From assembly GCF_037071985.1 (NCBI RefSeq), contig NZ_JAXHDF010000009.1:132756-196755 (forward strand): a stretch of DNA of 64,000 bases. The letters run 5' to 3'. The DNA is from Pseudogracilibacillus sp037071985. GTDB lineage: Bacteria; Bacillota; Bacilli; Bacillales; Amphibacillaceae. Of this stretch, positions 1-7,998 are shown piece after piece. Made by a program: the position numbers and the translations under genes. The notes under the pieces were generated by a model. It saw only the letters and a list, made by a program, of their open reading frames with translations, searched no databases and was not told the origin of the DNA. Position 1 is the first letter of the stretch. Every line of letters begins with the position of its first letter.

Positions 1-423
1 CATAAACGTGACTACAGGTTCCCAAACGTCTACAAGAGTTTTCTCACCAGCATCCGATCGTCCTCGCTGTTTCATTCCGTTAAGTCCGTCCTCCAATGCT
101 TTTGTAAGGTCAGCGTAGCCAACCTCTGTTTTCCCCTTCAGTGAGAGAGAGAGTCTTAGAAAAGCCGTACCGTATAATGGCCCGGAAGCTCCACCTACCT
201 TTGACATTACTGTCATCGCAATGTCTTTTAATATATCAGCAACCGTGTCATATTGTTTATCATCCGTTACGTTTACCGCTTCATCGAATCCTCTTGCCAT
301 ATTAATTCCATGATCGCCATCACCAATTGCTTGATCTAACTTTGTTAAATAGTTTTTATTTTCCTGAATTAAATTATTCGTCTTTTTTAACCATTCTTTT
401 ACATTATTTACGCTGAAATTCAT
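1..423 (-). CDS. dhaL: Dihydroxyacetone kinase, ADP-binding subunit DhaL (partial, runs off the left edge)
   Basis: This is the first 141 residues of DhaL; the family is usually about 200-215 residues, so the 3' end lies outside the window. DhaL holds the nucleotide that phosphorylates dihydroxyacetone bound on DhaK. Visible family signatures are the Mg-ADP motif GDGDHG near residue 34 and the segment SKVGGASGPLYGT. The start is an ATG preceded by GGAGG eight bases upstream, and the gene begins 15 bases after the dhaK stop, so the two are co-transcribed. DhaM, the phospho-donor in PTS-dependent systems, would lie further left if present. Identification is confident; whether PEP or ATP is the phosphate source cannot be told from this window. 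Confidence 0.93.
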   Translation of the reverse strand, partial: MNFSVNNVKEWLKKTNNLIQENKNYLTKLDQAIGDGDHGINMARGFDEAVNVTDDKQYDTVADILKDIAMTVMSKVGGASGPLYGTAFLRLSLSLKGKTEVGYADLTKALEDGLNGMKQRGRSDAGEKTLVDVWEPVVTFM

Positions 424-438
424 ATACCATTGCCTCCA

Positions 439-1437
439 TTACTTAACGAGAAAATTTGCTGCATCAGATGGAAAACTTAGAAGCTCTTTAAGCTCCTCAT
501 CCAGTTTTAATAGTGTTACCGAACATCCGCCCATTTCTAAAGCTGTCATATACTCTCCGACAAACGTTTGATATACTTTTATTTCTTGTTCAGCTAGAAT
601 TTCTTGTACTTTTTTATTAATAATAAACAGTTCCATCTCCGGCGTGGCTCCCAGGCCATTAATCATGACAGCAACTTCTTCATTTTTCTTGATATCCAGA
701 TCATTTAAAATTTTCTCCACCAGTTCGGATGCTATTTCGTCTGCTGTAGTAATCGCTTTCCGTTCAATTCCTGGCTCCCCATGAATCCCGATCCCTACTT
801 CCATTTCGTCTTCTAACAACGTGAAACTAGGTTCTCCCGCTGCCGGAATAGCACATGGACTAATTGCCATTCCCATTGAACGGACATTATTTACTACCTT
901 TTCCGCAACTGTTTTTACTTCTTCTAATGTGCCTCCCATCTCAGCTTTTGCTCCAGAAATTTTATGTACAAATACAGTACCTGCGATTCCTCTTCTCCCT
1001 GTCGTAAATGAACTATCTTCTACGGCTACATCGTCATTTACAATAACTTGAGCAACCTGAATCCCTTCTGCTTCAGCAAGCTCTGCTGCCATTTCAAAGT
1101 TTAGTACATCACCTGTATAATTTTTGATAATTAATAAAACACCTTCACCACTATCTACTGCTTTAATTCCTTCATAAACTTGGTCTACAGATGGGGACGT
1201 AAATACTTCACCAAGTACTGCAGCATCGAGCATTCCTTTCCCGATATAGCCTGCATGTGCCGGTTCATGACCGCTTCCTCCGCCGCTAATTAATGCGACC
1301 TTATTTTTAACCGGTGTATCTTTTCTCGCCAGTACAGTCGTCCCTTCGATTTGCTTTATCTTATGAGGTGCCGCTAAAACCATACCAGCAATCATATCTT
1401 GAACTACTTCGGTAGGTTCATTTATAATTTTTTTCAT
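439..1437 (-). CDS. dhaK: Dihydroxyacetone kinase, substrate-binding subunit DhaK
   Basis: A 332-residue protein that binds dihydroxyacetone covalently through a histidine and presents it to DhaL for phosphorylation to DHAP. The active-site histidine is in GIGIHGEPG at about residue 219, and the N-terminal GGGSGHEPAH phosphate/substrate loop is also present. An upstream in-frame ATG would add nine residues, but the ATG at 1437 has a clean GAGGAGG site just upstream and gives the usual MKKI N-terminus, so I chose it. It sits downstream of glpF-glpK with a possible weak terminator between, and is tightly spaced to dhaL. The arrangement links glycerol uptake and phosphorylation with dihydroxyacetone use. 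Confidence 0.95.
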   Translation of the reverse strand: MKKIINEPTEVVQDMIAGMVLAAPHKIKQIEGTTVLARKDTPVKNKVALISGGGSGHEPAHAGYIGKGMLDAAVLGEVFTSPSVDQVYEGIKAVDSGEGVLLIIKNYTGDVLNFEMAAELAEAEGIQVAQVIVNDDVAVEDSSFTTGRRGIAGTVFVHKISGAKAEMGGTLEEVKTVAEKVVNNVRSMGMAISPCAIPAAGEPSFTLLEDEMEVGIGIHGEPGIERKAITTADEIASELVEKILNDLDIKKNEEVAVMINGLGATPEMELFIINKKVQEILAEQEIKVYQTFVGEYMTALEMGGCSVTLLKLDEELKELLSFPSDAANFLVK

Positions 1438-1523
1438 CGCTTTTCCTCCTCGTTTAAAAGTCATTCTCTATCCTTATCATATTCTACCTACAAGATATTA
1501 CACAACTAATTCAAAATAAATAA

Positions 1524-1557
1524 TGGAGACCAGCCTTCTAAGAGAAAGACGGCCTCC
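1524..1557 (-). terminator. Possible intrinsic terminator or processing hairpin between glpK and dhaK
   Basis: An imperfect inverted repeat (GGAG...CTCC outer stem with a G-C rich inner part) lies just after the glpK stop. On the minus strand it is followed only by a mixed A/T run, so termination would be partial. It may separate glpFK from dhaKL expression. Confidence 0.35.
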
Positions 1558-1563
1558 TGTAAT

Positions 1564-3057
1564 CTATTTAAACACTCGTGTTGCTTCTACTGCTTTTTTC
1601 CAGCCTGCATATAATTTTTCACGTTCTTCGTCAGCGAAAACGGGTTCAAATGTCTGTTCATTTTGCCATTGTTTAGCGATTTCTTCTTTACTGTCCCAAT
1701 AACCGACGGCGAGTCCTGCTAAATAGGCGGCGCCTAAAGCGGTAGTTTCTTGTACAACCGGCCTTTCTACCGGACATCCTAACATATCACTTTGAAATTG
1801 CATTAAAAAGTCATTTTTTACAGCTCCACCATCTACTCGAAGTGATTTTAACTCAATCCCTGAATCTGCTATCATGGCGTCAAGAACATCCCTCGTCTGG
1901 TAAGCAAGGGACTCAAGCGTTGCACGAATAAAATGTTCTTTGCTTGTTCCTCTCGTAATACCAAACACAGCGCCACGTGCATCACTATCCCAATAAGGAG
2001 TACCTAACCCAACGAACGCGGGTACCATATAAACACCGTCAGTCGATTCAACTTTCGCGGCAAAACCTTCACTGTCTGGAGCACTTTCAATAATTCTCAA
2101 ACCATCACGAAGCCATTGAATAGCCGAACCTGCAATAAAAATGCTTCCTTCCAATGCATACTCAACCTTACCGTCTACTCCCCATGCTAATGTTGTTAGG
2201 AGACCATGCTCCGAAGCAACTCCTTTTTCTCCTGTATTCATTAACATAAAGCATCCAGTTCCATACGTATTTTTAGCCATCCCAGATTCAAAACATGCTT
2301 GCCCGAAAAGCGCTGCTTGCTGATCTCCTGCAATTCCGGCAATCGGAACTTCATGACCAAAAAAGTGATAATTAATTGTAGTAGCATAAACCTCAGATGA
2401 TTGTCTTACTTCAGGCAACATACTTTTAGGAATCGTTAAAACCTCAAGTAACTCTTCATCCCACTTTAATTCATATATGTTAAACATTAACGTTCTAGAT
2501 GCATTGGAATAGTCTGTTACATGAGCCTTTCCACCTGAAAGTTTATATACAAGCCATGTATCAATTGTTCCGAATAATAAATCCCCGTTTTCTGCTTTTT
2601 CTCTTGCTCCCTCTACATGATCTAATATCCATTTTACTTTTGTTCCAGAGAAGTAAGCGTCAATTAATAGGCCTGTTTTTTCCCTGAACAGATCTTCATA
2701 TCCTTGTTCTTTTAACTCCGTACAAATATCTGCCGTTTGCCGTGACTGCCAAACAATTGCGCGATGAATCGGCTTGCCGGTATGTTTATCCCACACCACA
2801 GTCGTTTCTCGTTGATTCGTTATTCCAATTCCTTCAATTTGTTCCGGCCCCACATCAGCTTTCCGTAGAACACCGGCAATACAAGCTAAAATGGATGTCC
2901 AGATTTCATTAGCATCATGTTCAACCCATCCAGGCTTCGGAAAAAATTGTTCAAATTCCTGTTGAGCAGTTTCCACAATCTCGCCTTCATGATTAAATAA
3001 AATAGCACGTGAACTCGTTGTTCCTTGGTCTAACGATAAAATATACTTTTCACTCAT
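1564..3057 (-). CDS. glpK: Glycerol kinase
   Basis: A 497-residue FGGY-family kinase of standard length that converts glycerol and ATP to glycerol 3-phosphate in the cytosol. The N-terminal LDQGTTSSRAI phosphate loop, the NQRETT and IVWQSRQ substrate segments, and the C-terminal DGGAVKNDFLMQ and ALGAAYLAG nucleotide-binding segments are visible. His231 in the segment YHFFG matches the position that HPr phosphorylates in Gram-positive glycerol kinases, which would allow PTS control of activity; that is family knowledge, not something the sequence proves. The start ATG has AAAGGAG seven bases upstream. It lies 23 bases after glpF, in the classic glpFK order. Confidence 0.97.
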   Translation of the reverse strand: MSEKYILSLDQGTTSSRAILFNHEGEIVETAQQEFEQFFPKPGWVEHDANEIWTSILACIAGVLRKADVGPEQIEGIGITNQRETTVVWDKHTGKPIHRAIVWQSRQTADICTELKEQGYEDLFREKTGLLIDAYFSGTKVKWILDHVEGAREKAENGDLLFGTIDTWLVYKLSGGKAHVTDYSNASRTLMFNIYELKWDEELLEVLTIPKSMLPEVRQSSEVYATTINYHFFGHEVPIAGIAGDQQAALFGQACFESGMAKNTYGTGCFMLMNTGEKGVASEHGLLTTLAWGVDGKVEYALEGSIFIAGSAIQWLRDGLRIIESAPDSEGFAAKVESTDGVYMVPAFVGLGTPYWDSDARGAVFGITRGTSKEHFIRATLESLAYQTRDVLDAMIADSGIELKSLRVDGGAVKNDFLMQFQSDMLGCPVERPVVQETTALGAAYLAGLAVGYWDSKEEIAKQWQNEQTFEPVFADEEREKLYAGWKKAVEATRVFK

Positions 3058-3080
3058 ATTTACTTCTCCTTTATCTAATC

Positions 3081-3908
3081 TTATTTTCCTTCTTTTGTTA
3101 CTTCATTACCCTTAAGTTCATTAACAGCAGCACTAGCTAAAATAATGGCTACTAAAACAGTTACTACCCAAAAGAATGGGGTTAGCTCACCTGCAAATAC
3201 AGCATTGTAAAACAACGCGCCATAAACCCCTCCAATGATCGGGCCAGCTACGGGAATCCATGAATAATTCCAATCAGAATCCCCTTTACCTGGAATCGGC
3301 AAAATTGCGTGCATTATTCTCGGACCTAGATCACGCGCAGGATTAATTGCATATCCTGTTGCTCCACCAAGCGACATACCGATCACGACGATTAGTAATC
3401 CGACGACAATAGGGTTTAATCCTTCTGAAAAAGTGTTTGCACCAATAAATAATAGTCCTAATAATAAAACAAATGTGCCAATCATTTCACTAACTAAGTT
3501 TTGTAACGGTTTTCTGACTTCTTCAGATGTCCCTGGAGCCGTTGAAAATACTGCGAGTTTTGCTGCTTGGTCTTTTGTCTTTCTCCAATGAGGCAAATAA
3601 TTGAAAAATACAATTGCTGCACCAATCATTGCACCAATCATCTGACCAGCAATATATGTTGGTACTTTATCCCATGAAAATTCTCCAATCGATGCCAAAC
3701 CTAGTGTGACAGCTGGATTAATATGTGCATCAGATGCTGTCCCTGCGACATAGACACCCATAACAACTGCAAGTCCCCACCCCAACGTGATAACGACCCA
3801 ACCAGCATTTTCCGCTTTTGACCATTTTAACAATACTCCGCCAACAACGCCAACCCCGAAAATAATTAATACCATTGTACCTAATAACTCTCCCATAAAT
3901 TCCGACAA
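3081..3908 (-). CDS. glpF: Glycerol uptake facilitator (aquaglyceroporin)
   Basis: A six-helix MIP-family channel for glycerol. Both half-helix boxes are present: NPA in DAHINPAVTLG, and NPARD in GYAINPARDLGPR. The aspartate after the second NPAR is the residue typical of glycerol-conducting members. An upstream ATG at 3986 would add 27 residues that do not look like GlpF. The TTG at 3908 has AAGGGG upstream and gives a LSEFMGELLGT start similar to known GlpF N-termini, so I prefer it, with moderate certainty. It is the first gene of glpFK. Control by GlpP antitermination is usual in Bacillus, but I did not find a clear leader terminator here. Confidence 0.93.
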   Translation of the reverse strand: MSEFMGELLGTMVLIIFGVGVVGGVLLKWSKAENAGWVVITLGWGLAVVMGVYVAGTASDAHINPAVTLGLASIGEFSWDKVPTYIAGQMIGAMIGAAIVFFNYLPHWRKTKDQAAKLAVFSTAPGTSEEVRKPLQNLVSEMIGTFVLLLGLLFIGANTFSEGLNPIVVGLLIVVIGMSLGGATGYAINPARDLGPRIMHAILPIPGKGDSDWNYSWIPVAGPIIGGVYGALFYNAVFAGELTPFFWVVTVLVAIILASAAVNELKGNEVTKEGK

Positions 3909-4212
3909 TGTAAACACCCCTTTTTTGAAATTTTTATCATAATCGACTCTGGTATGAGTAAACCCATACGACAGAGGACTACTCATTAAAATGTAAGTTC
4001 CGTAGAGACGGGATTTAAGCTATGTCGGATACTTTTAATGATAGAAAAGATCATCTAGAGTTGTTAATGCAGTTATGGTATTATTTATGTACGAACGAAC
4101 TTACCATTTATTACATGACTCAACTTTCGCAAAAAGATAGAAACTGCGCAGTAATTGCAGGTTGTTTTCCGCTACGGACCATTGCTTTCACCACAGGCAC
4201 GGCGATCTACTT

Positions 4213-4242
4213 CTGTAGCTTCTCGTTAACGAGGAGCTACAG
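4213..4242. repeat. 30-base near-perfect palindrome inside the intergenic element
   Basis: CTGTAGCT...AGCTACAG arms meet at CTCGTTAACGAG, with one G/T wobble in the whole 30 bases. It would form a cruciform or a strong RNA hairpin on either strand. A second hairpin with GCAGAC/GTCTGC outer arms follows at 4274-4310. Confidence 0.7.
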
Positions 4243-4395
4243 GGATATCTTCCGATGTACAGGATGTACTAGTGCAGACGTTGCCACAGGACGTGGCGTA
4301 CTTAGTCTGCGTTCCCCTGTCGCTATTCCTCCAGGAGTCTTCGTATTTTTCCTACGCTAGCATGTAAATTTTATTTAATAGATAGAAAGTATTGT

Positions 4396-4532
4396 TGTTC
4401 AGTGAACAGTGATCGTCCCAGCGAAGGAAATATGTGGAGACTCCTATGGGAGCATAGGCCTAGATGAGACTTCGCAGTGCGTAGCACAAGAAGGCTCAAC
4501 AGCCGCCCATGGAAAGCGAAACATATTTCCGC
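4396..4532. repeat. Long imperfect inverted repeat, second module of the intergenic element
   Basis: A GTTCAGTGAAC palindrome is followed by arms GGAAATATGT (4426-4435) and ACATATTTCC (4521-4530), enclosing a GC-rich core. The layout resembles the family-wide intergenic repeats of Bacillaceae that sit next to IS-derived ends. No ORF here is credible. Confidence 0.5.
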
Positions 4533-4937
4533 AGCGGTATGCAAATTACATCGTCAGTTATGTCGCAGTGTATATCAAATACAACGATAAAATATCTTGG
4601 AATATAGTTATATTTTCAAGTAACCAGTTACTCGAAAATTAAACCAAGAAAATCTATAAACTCTGTGATACTACCAAGGTTTATTTACGCTGCAAAAGTT
4701 GAGTTACATAACATATTAGAAAACTGGCATAGAGCGATATTGATCTCCACCATTGTAGGCTTAGATATTCTCTATATCTTCACCTAACAACAATTGACAA
4801 TTCTCTAATCGTTATCCAATTATATTCTTTCTAGAATATGAATATGTACGAATCTTACAAGCTATAGTCTATAATTATAATTTTAAAAGTGATCCACTAT
4901 CGTTTTTTCCGTTTAAAAAGAGAGTCAAATTAGGAGG

Positions 4938-5759
4938 ATGATTAAAATCGATCAACCCATTTATCAAGGTAGGAAAGCATTTAAAATTGAAGGGGAAATG
5001 ATTACTTTTACAGAAGATATCATTGCTAACGAGTTTCCTTTAACATTTATGCTTAATGGAAAGGAATTTGCAACCATTGTTTGTACACCGCAAAATATCC
5101 GGGAAATGGCTATTGGATTCCTTGCTTCAGAAGGAGTAATTCGCGGAATGGATGATATAAAGCATATTCACGTAGATTCCGCCCGTGGCTTCGCTCATAT
5201 TGAATTAACAAAGCCTCTACCTCCTTCCGAAGTCGATCATTCGAAGAGATTCATTGGTTCTTGTTGCGGAAAAAGCCGTCAATTTTACTTCAAGAGTGAT
5301 GTCCAAACAGCTCGAACGATAACGCATTCTCTAACGATTACGGTAAAACAATGTTTACACCTGATGAATCTTTTACAAGAAAATTCCCGACACTTTAAAA
5401 AAACTGGTGGGGTCCATAATGCAGCTCTCTGTACAATAGACAAATTGTTAGAAATCCGAACTGATATTGGAAGACATAATGCATTAGACAAAATTTACGG
5501 ATACATCATTGAACAACGTCAATCTGTAAAAGATAAAGTAATTGTTTTCAGCGGACGAATTTCCTCAGAGGTATTATTGAAAATATCTAAAATGGGGATT
5601 GGAATCATTATCTCTACTTCAGCACCAACAAACTTAGCATTGGAATTAGCTGACGACTTAGGAATAACTACTATTGGATTTACTAGAGGTAATAAAATGA
5701 ATGTCTATACTCATGCTGATCGTGTAAAAGAAACAAATAGTGTTATGAAAAGTGAATAA
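4938..5759 (+). CDS. fdhD: Formate dehydrogenase accessory sulfurtransferase FdhD
   Basis: A 273-residue FdhD-family protein. FdhD carries a persulfide from a cysteine desulfurase to the molybdenum cofactor of formate dehydrogenase. The functional cysteines lie in the SCCGKSR segment at residues 109-110, and the TDIGRHNALDK and FSGRISSEV segments are family hallmarks. It is divergent from the glp genes and convergent with the moaA end of the Mo-cofactor operon, which fits a shared role. The start is odd: AGGAGG directly abuts the ATG, leaving no spacer. A later non-ATG start (ATT or ATC within 10 bases) or an unusual initiation is possible. Confidence 0.93.
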   Translation: MIKIDQPIYQGRKAFKIEGEMITFTEDIIANEFPLTFMLNGKEFATIVCTPQNIREMAIGFLASEGVIRGMDDIKHIHVDSARGFAHIELTKPLPPSEVDHSKRFIGSCCGKSRQFYFKSDVQTARTITHSLTITVKQCLHLMNLLQENSRHFKKTGGVHNAALCTIDKLLEIRTDIGRHNALDKIYGYIIEQRQSVKDKVIVFSGRISSEVLLKISKMGIGIIISTSAPTNLALELADDLGITTIGFTRGNKMNVYTHADRVKETNSVMKSE

Positions 5760-5770
5760 TTTATTTCGAT

Positions 5771-5803
5771 AGACTGCCATCTATTTGTATGGTTGTCTTT
5801 TTA
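5771..5803 (+). terminator. Intrinsic terminator of fdhD
   Basis: A hairpin with AGACTGCCAT and ATGGTTGTCT arms is followed by a T-rich tract, 12 bases after the fdhD stop. Confidence 0.7.
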
Positions 5804-5824
5804 TTTGCAAAATGAATCAAAAAA

Positions 5825-5846
5825 TCCCTCGGCTTTAGCCTCGGGA
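5825..5846 (-). terminator. Intrinsic terminator of the Mo-cofactor operon
   Basis: On the minus strand TCCC/GGGA and GCC/GGC stems with a small internal loop are followed by TTTTTTG, directly after moaA. Confidence 0.5.
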
Positions 5847-5849
5847 ATG

Positions 5850-6860
5850 TTAACCACCAATATAACTCATGTTTATCTTTTTTCGCTTTGCAGCAGTTTG
5901 TTCTGTCCGCTCATCTGAGTAACGATCTGTTCGGTTTCCCCAGACAGTTTCTATTGCCTTGAGTAACTCCTCATCCGTTTTATTAGAACGGATTAACTCT
6001 TTTAAATCGAATCCTTCAGAAGCAAATAAACATGTGTACAATTTACCATCTGAAGAAAGTCTTGCCCGTGTACAAGTAGAACAGAATGATTCAGATACCG
6101 ACGTAATAAACCCAACTTCAACTCCGTTATCTCGGTATCGGTAACGCTGTGCAACTTCCCCAAAGTAGTCAGGATCAATAGGTTCTAAATCAAATGAATT
6201 ACTTAACTGACTATAAATCTCCTTTTTTGAAACTACTTGGTCAAAACTCCAAGCATTGTCATTTCCTACATCCATAAACTCAATAAAACGTAATGTAACT
6301 CCCTGCTCCTTAAAGTAGGCGGCCATAGGAAGAATCTCTTGCTCATTTACTCCTTTTTGCACGACCATATTTACTTTCATCTGAAAGCCCATCTCTTTAG
6401 CTATCTCAATATTTTTTAAAATGATATCAGGTTTCGTCCCACGACCATTCATTTCGCCGAATATTTCAGGATCCATCGCATCTAAACTGATATTCAATCG
6501 ACGCAATCCCGAATCATACAATTCTTTTGCATAACGTCCGAGCAAGACACCATTTGTTGTCAAACCTATATCTTCAATTCCTTCAATTTGACACAGTTTT
6601 TGTAAAAGCTTCGTCAAATCATTCCTTAATAACGGCTCTCCTCCTGTTATACGTAACTTTTTAACACCTATTTTCGTGAATAATGTTGCAAGACGAGAAA
6701 TTTCTTCAAAAGTTAATAAGGACTCTTTGGGCAAAAAAACGTAGTCATCACCAAATATTTCTTTTGGCATACAGTACGTACATCGAAAGTTACAACGATC
6801 CGTTACGGAAATACGTAAATCCCGAATCGGTCTTCCAAATTTATCTAAAATCCCTTCCAT
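5850..6860 (-). CDS. moaA: GTP 3',8-cyclase MoaA
   Basis: A 336-residue radical-SAM enzyme that converts GTP to 3',8-cyclo-H2GTP in the first step of molybdopterin synthesis. The N-terminal cluster ligands C23, C27 and C30 (CxxxCxxC) and the C-terminal cluster ligands C260, C263 and C277 are all present, as is the ITGGEPL SAM-binding segment. The chain ends in the conserved Gly-Gly needed for catalysis. It overlaps the end of mobA by 16 bases, so it is translationally coupled as the last gene of moeA-mobB-mobA-moaA. moaB/C/D/E and moeB are not in this window and must be elsewhere. Confidence 0.97.
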   Translation of the reverse strand: MEGILDKFGRPIRDLRISVTDRCNFRCTYCMPKEIFGDDYVFLPKESLLTFEEISRLATLFTKIGVKKLRITGGEPLLRNDLTKLLQKLCQIEGIEDIGLTTNGVLLGRYAKELYDSGLRRLNISLDAMDPEIFGEMNGRGTKPDIILKNIEIAKEMGFQMKVNMVVQKGVNEQEILPMAAYFKEQGVTLRFIEFMDVGNDNAWSFDQVVSKKEIYSQLSNSFDLEPIDPDYFGEVAQRYRYRDNGVEVGFITSVSESFCSTCTRARLSSDGKLYTCLFASEGFDLKELIRSNKTDEELLKAIETVWGNRTDRYSDERTEQTAAKRKKINMSYIGG

Positions 6861-7441
6861 TTTCTCATCTCCTTATCCTCTTGAGGTGTATTTATATTTA
6901 AAAATCGTTGAGGAGTTTCTGTCAATCTACTCGCATCGACTTCAACTACTTCAGTCTGTTTTAATACATCAGTTATCCTAAATCGACCGTTCTTTAAAAA
7001 TGAATAAATGACGTCTTTTACCTCTTTATCCCAGACGGAGACTAGTGGCTGTAAATAATCTCCCGTGTTAATAATGGTAACTTTTTTTGTATGAAATGTT
7101 AATAAGTGTTTCATTATTGTTGTAGTCATTAATGGCATATCACAAGGCAGAACAACATAATTCTCTGCATCGATTGCATCCATTCCTGAATAGATACCGG
7201 CCAATGGACCGCAACCTGAAAACTCTTCTACATCAACTATAACATGATTATCTTTTGGAAATCGACTTGTGAATTCAGGACGAGTAACAATGACAACTTC
7301 ATCACATATGGAAAGAAGAATTTGATAGGCTATTTGGTAAAAATTTTGTTCATTCAGCATCGCAAAAGCTTTGGGGGTACCATACCTTCGAGATAGTCCT
7401 CCTGCCAACAATATTCCTACAAACGATTTGGAATTGCTCAT
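6845..7441 (-). CDS. mobA: Molybdenum cofactor guanylyltransferase MobA
   Basis: A 198-residue nucleotidyltransferase that joins GMP to Mo-molybdopterin to give the guanine dinucleotide form used by formate dehydrogenases. The LLAGGLSRRYGTPKA nucleotide-binding signature lies at residues 11-25, and LPCDMPLM provides the metal-binding aspartate. Start ATG with GGGAG upstream. It follows mobB by 53 bases and overlaps moaA. Together with the nearby fdhD it suggests a formate dehydrogenase as the client. Confidence 0.94.
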   Translation of the reverse strand: MSNSKSFVGILLAGGLSRRYGTPKAFAMLNEQNFYQIAYQILLSICDEVVIVTRPEFTSRFPKDNHVIVDVEEFSGCGPLAGIYSGMDAIDAENYVVLPCDMPLMTTTIMKHLLTFHTKKVTIINTGDYLQPLVSVWDKEVKDVIYSFLKNGRFRITDVLKQTEVVEVDASRLTETPQRFLNINTPQEDKEMRKWKGF

Positions 7442-7494
7442 ATTTGTCTCCCTTTATCTTTTTAAAAATAACCCAACTTAAACAAACATGGATA

Positions 7495-7998
7495 CTAACA
7501 TTCGTTTTTCATCCACTTTAAAAGCCAATCATCTAATTCCTCTGTTTTATCCCGTGACTCTATCTGAGAATAGGTGCATTCCCCGTCCAATCCAACCACT
7601 AATACAATACCTTTACTATTCTTTAGTTCCTGCCAATCTTTATTATCTCGAATAAGGACAACTTTCTCACCTAGTTCTTCTTTATATCCTTCAACAAGAA
7701 CCACATCAGGTTGATTCCAATTTGCCAGTTGTTTTAACTCACTAAATTTAGCCGTCCGATTGATCATATGTTGAGTAAAACCTCCCCCGGCGACGAGAGA
7801 TACATCTGCCCCGTTCGATAAATATTGCATGGAATCCTTCTCTTCATCGGGCACATCTAATTTCGCTCCATGCCCATGATGTTTGATGACAGAAACGGCG
7901 TACTTATTTGCCTTCAGTAGACGTATCCATCTATTAATCAGCGTCGTTTTTCCACTATTTTTAAATCCAATGACATGGAGCATTTTTACAGTTCCCAT
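7495..7998 (-). CDS. mobB: Molybdopterin-guanine dinucleotide biosynthesis adaptor MobB
   Basis: A 167-residue P-loop GTPase-like protein with the Walker A GFKNSGKTT at residues 11-19. MobB is an accessory to MobA in making the guanine dinucleotide cofactor. The start overlaps the 3' end of moeA by 13 bases, showing coupling. Length and the HHGHGAKLD segment fit the family. Confidence 0.94.
   Translation of the reverse strand: MGTVKMLHVIGFKNSGKTTLINRWIRLLKANKYAVSVIKHHGHGAKLDVPDEEKDSMQYLSNGADVSLVAGGGFTQHMINRTAKFSELKQLANWNQPDVVLVEGYKEELGEKVVLIRDNKDWQELKNSKGIVLVVGLDGECTYSQIESRDKTEELDDWLLKWMKNEC

Larger units (their letters stand above)
4118..4705. mobile_element. Non-coding composite repeat element with terminal inverted repeats (MITE-like)
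   Basis: This fills most of the 950-base gap between glpF and fdhD. The ends are inverted copies of a 14-mer (ACTCAACTTTCGCA at 4118-4131, TGCAAAAGTTGAGT at 4692-4705, one mismatch). No transposase-like frame lies inside. The interior contains several long palindromes (4213-4242, 4274-4310, 4421-4532), listed separately, and looks like two of the intergenic repeat modules that I recall from halotolerant Bacillaceae. Two open frames in it (4022-4360 and 4409-4642) lack ribosome sites and recognisable sequence, so I do not call them. The mobile origin is an inference from the inverted ends. Confidence 0.5.

Noticed and set aside
4022..4360. 112-residue plus-strand ORF between glpF and fdhD
   Set aside because: No ribosome site, odd composition, and it lies within palindromic repeat sequence.
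4409..4642. 77-residue plus-strand ORF
   Set aside because: Created by an imperfect inverted repeat; no start signals and no family.
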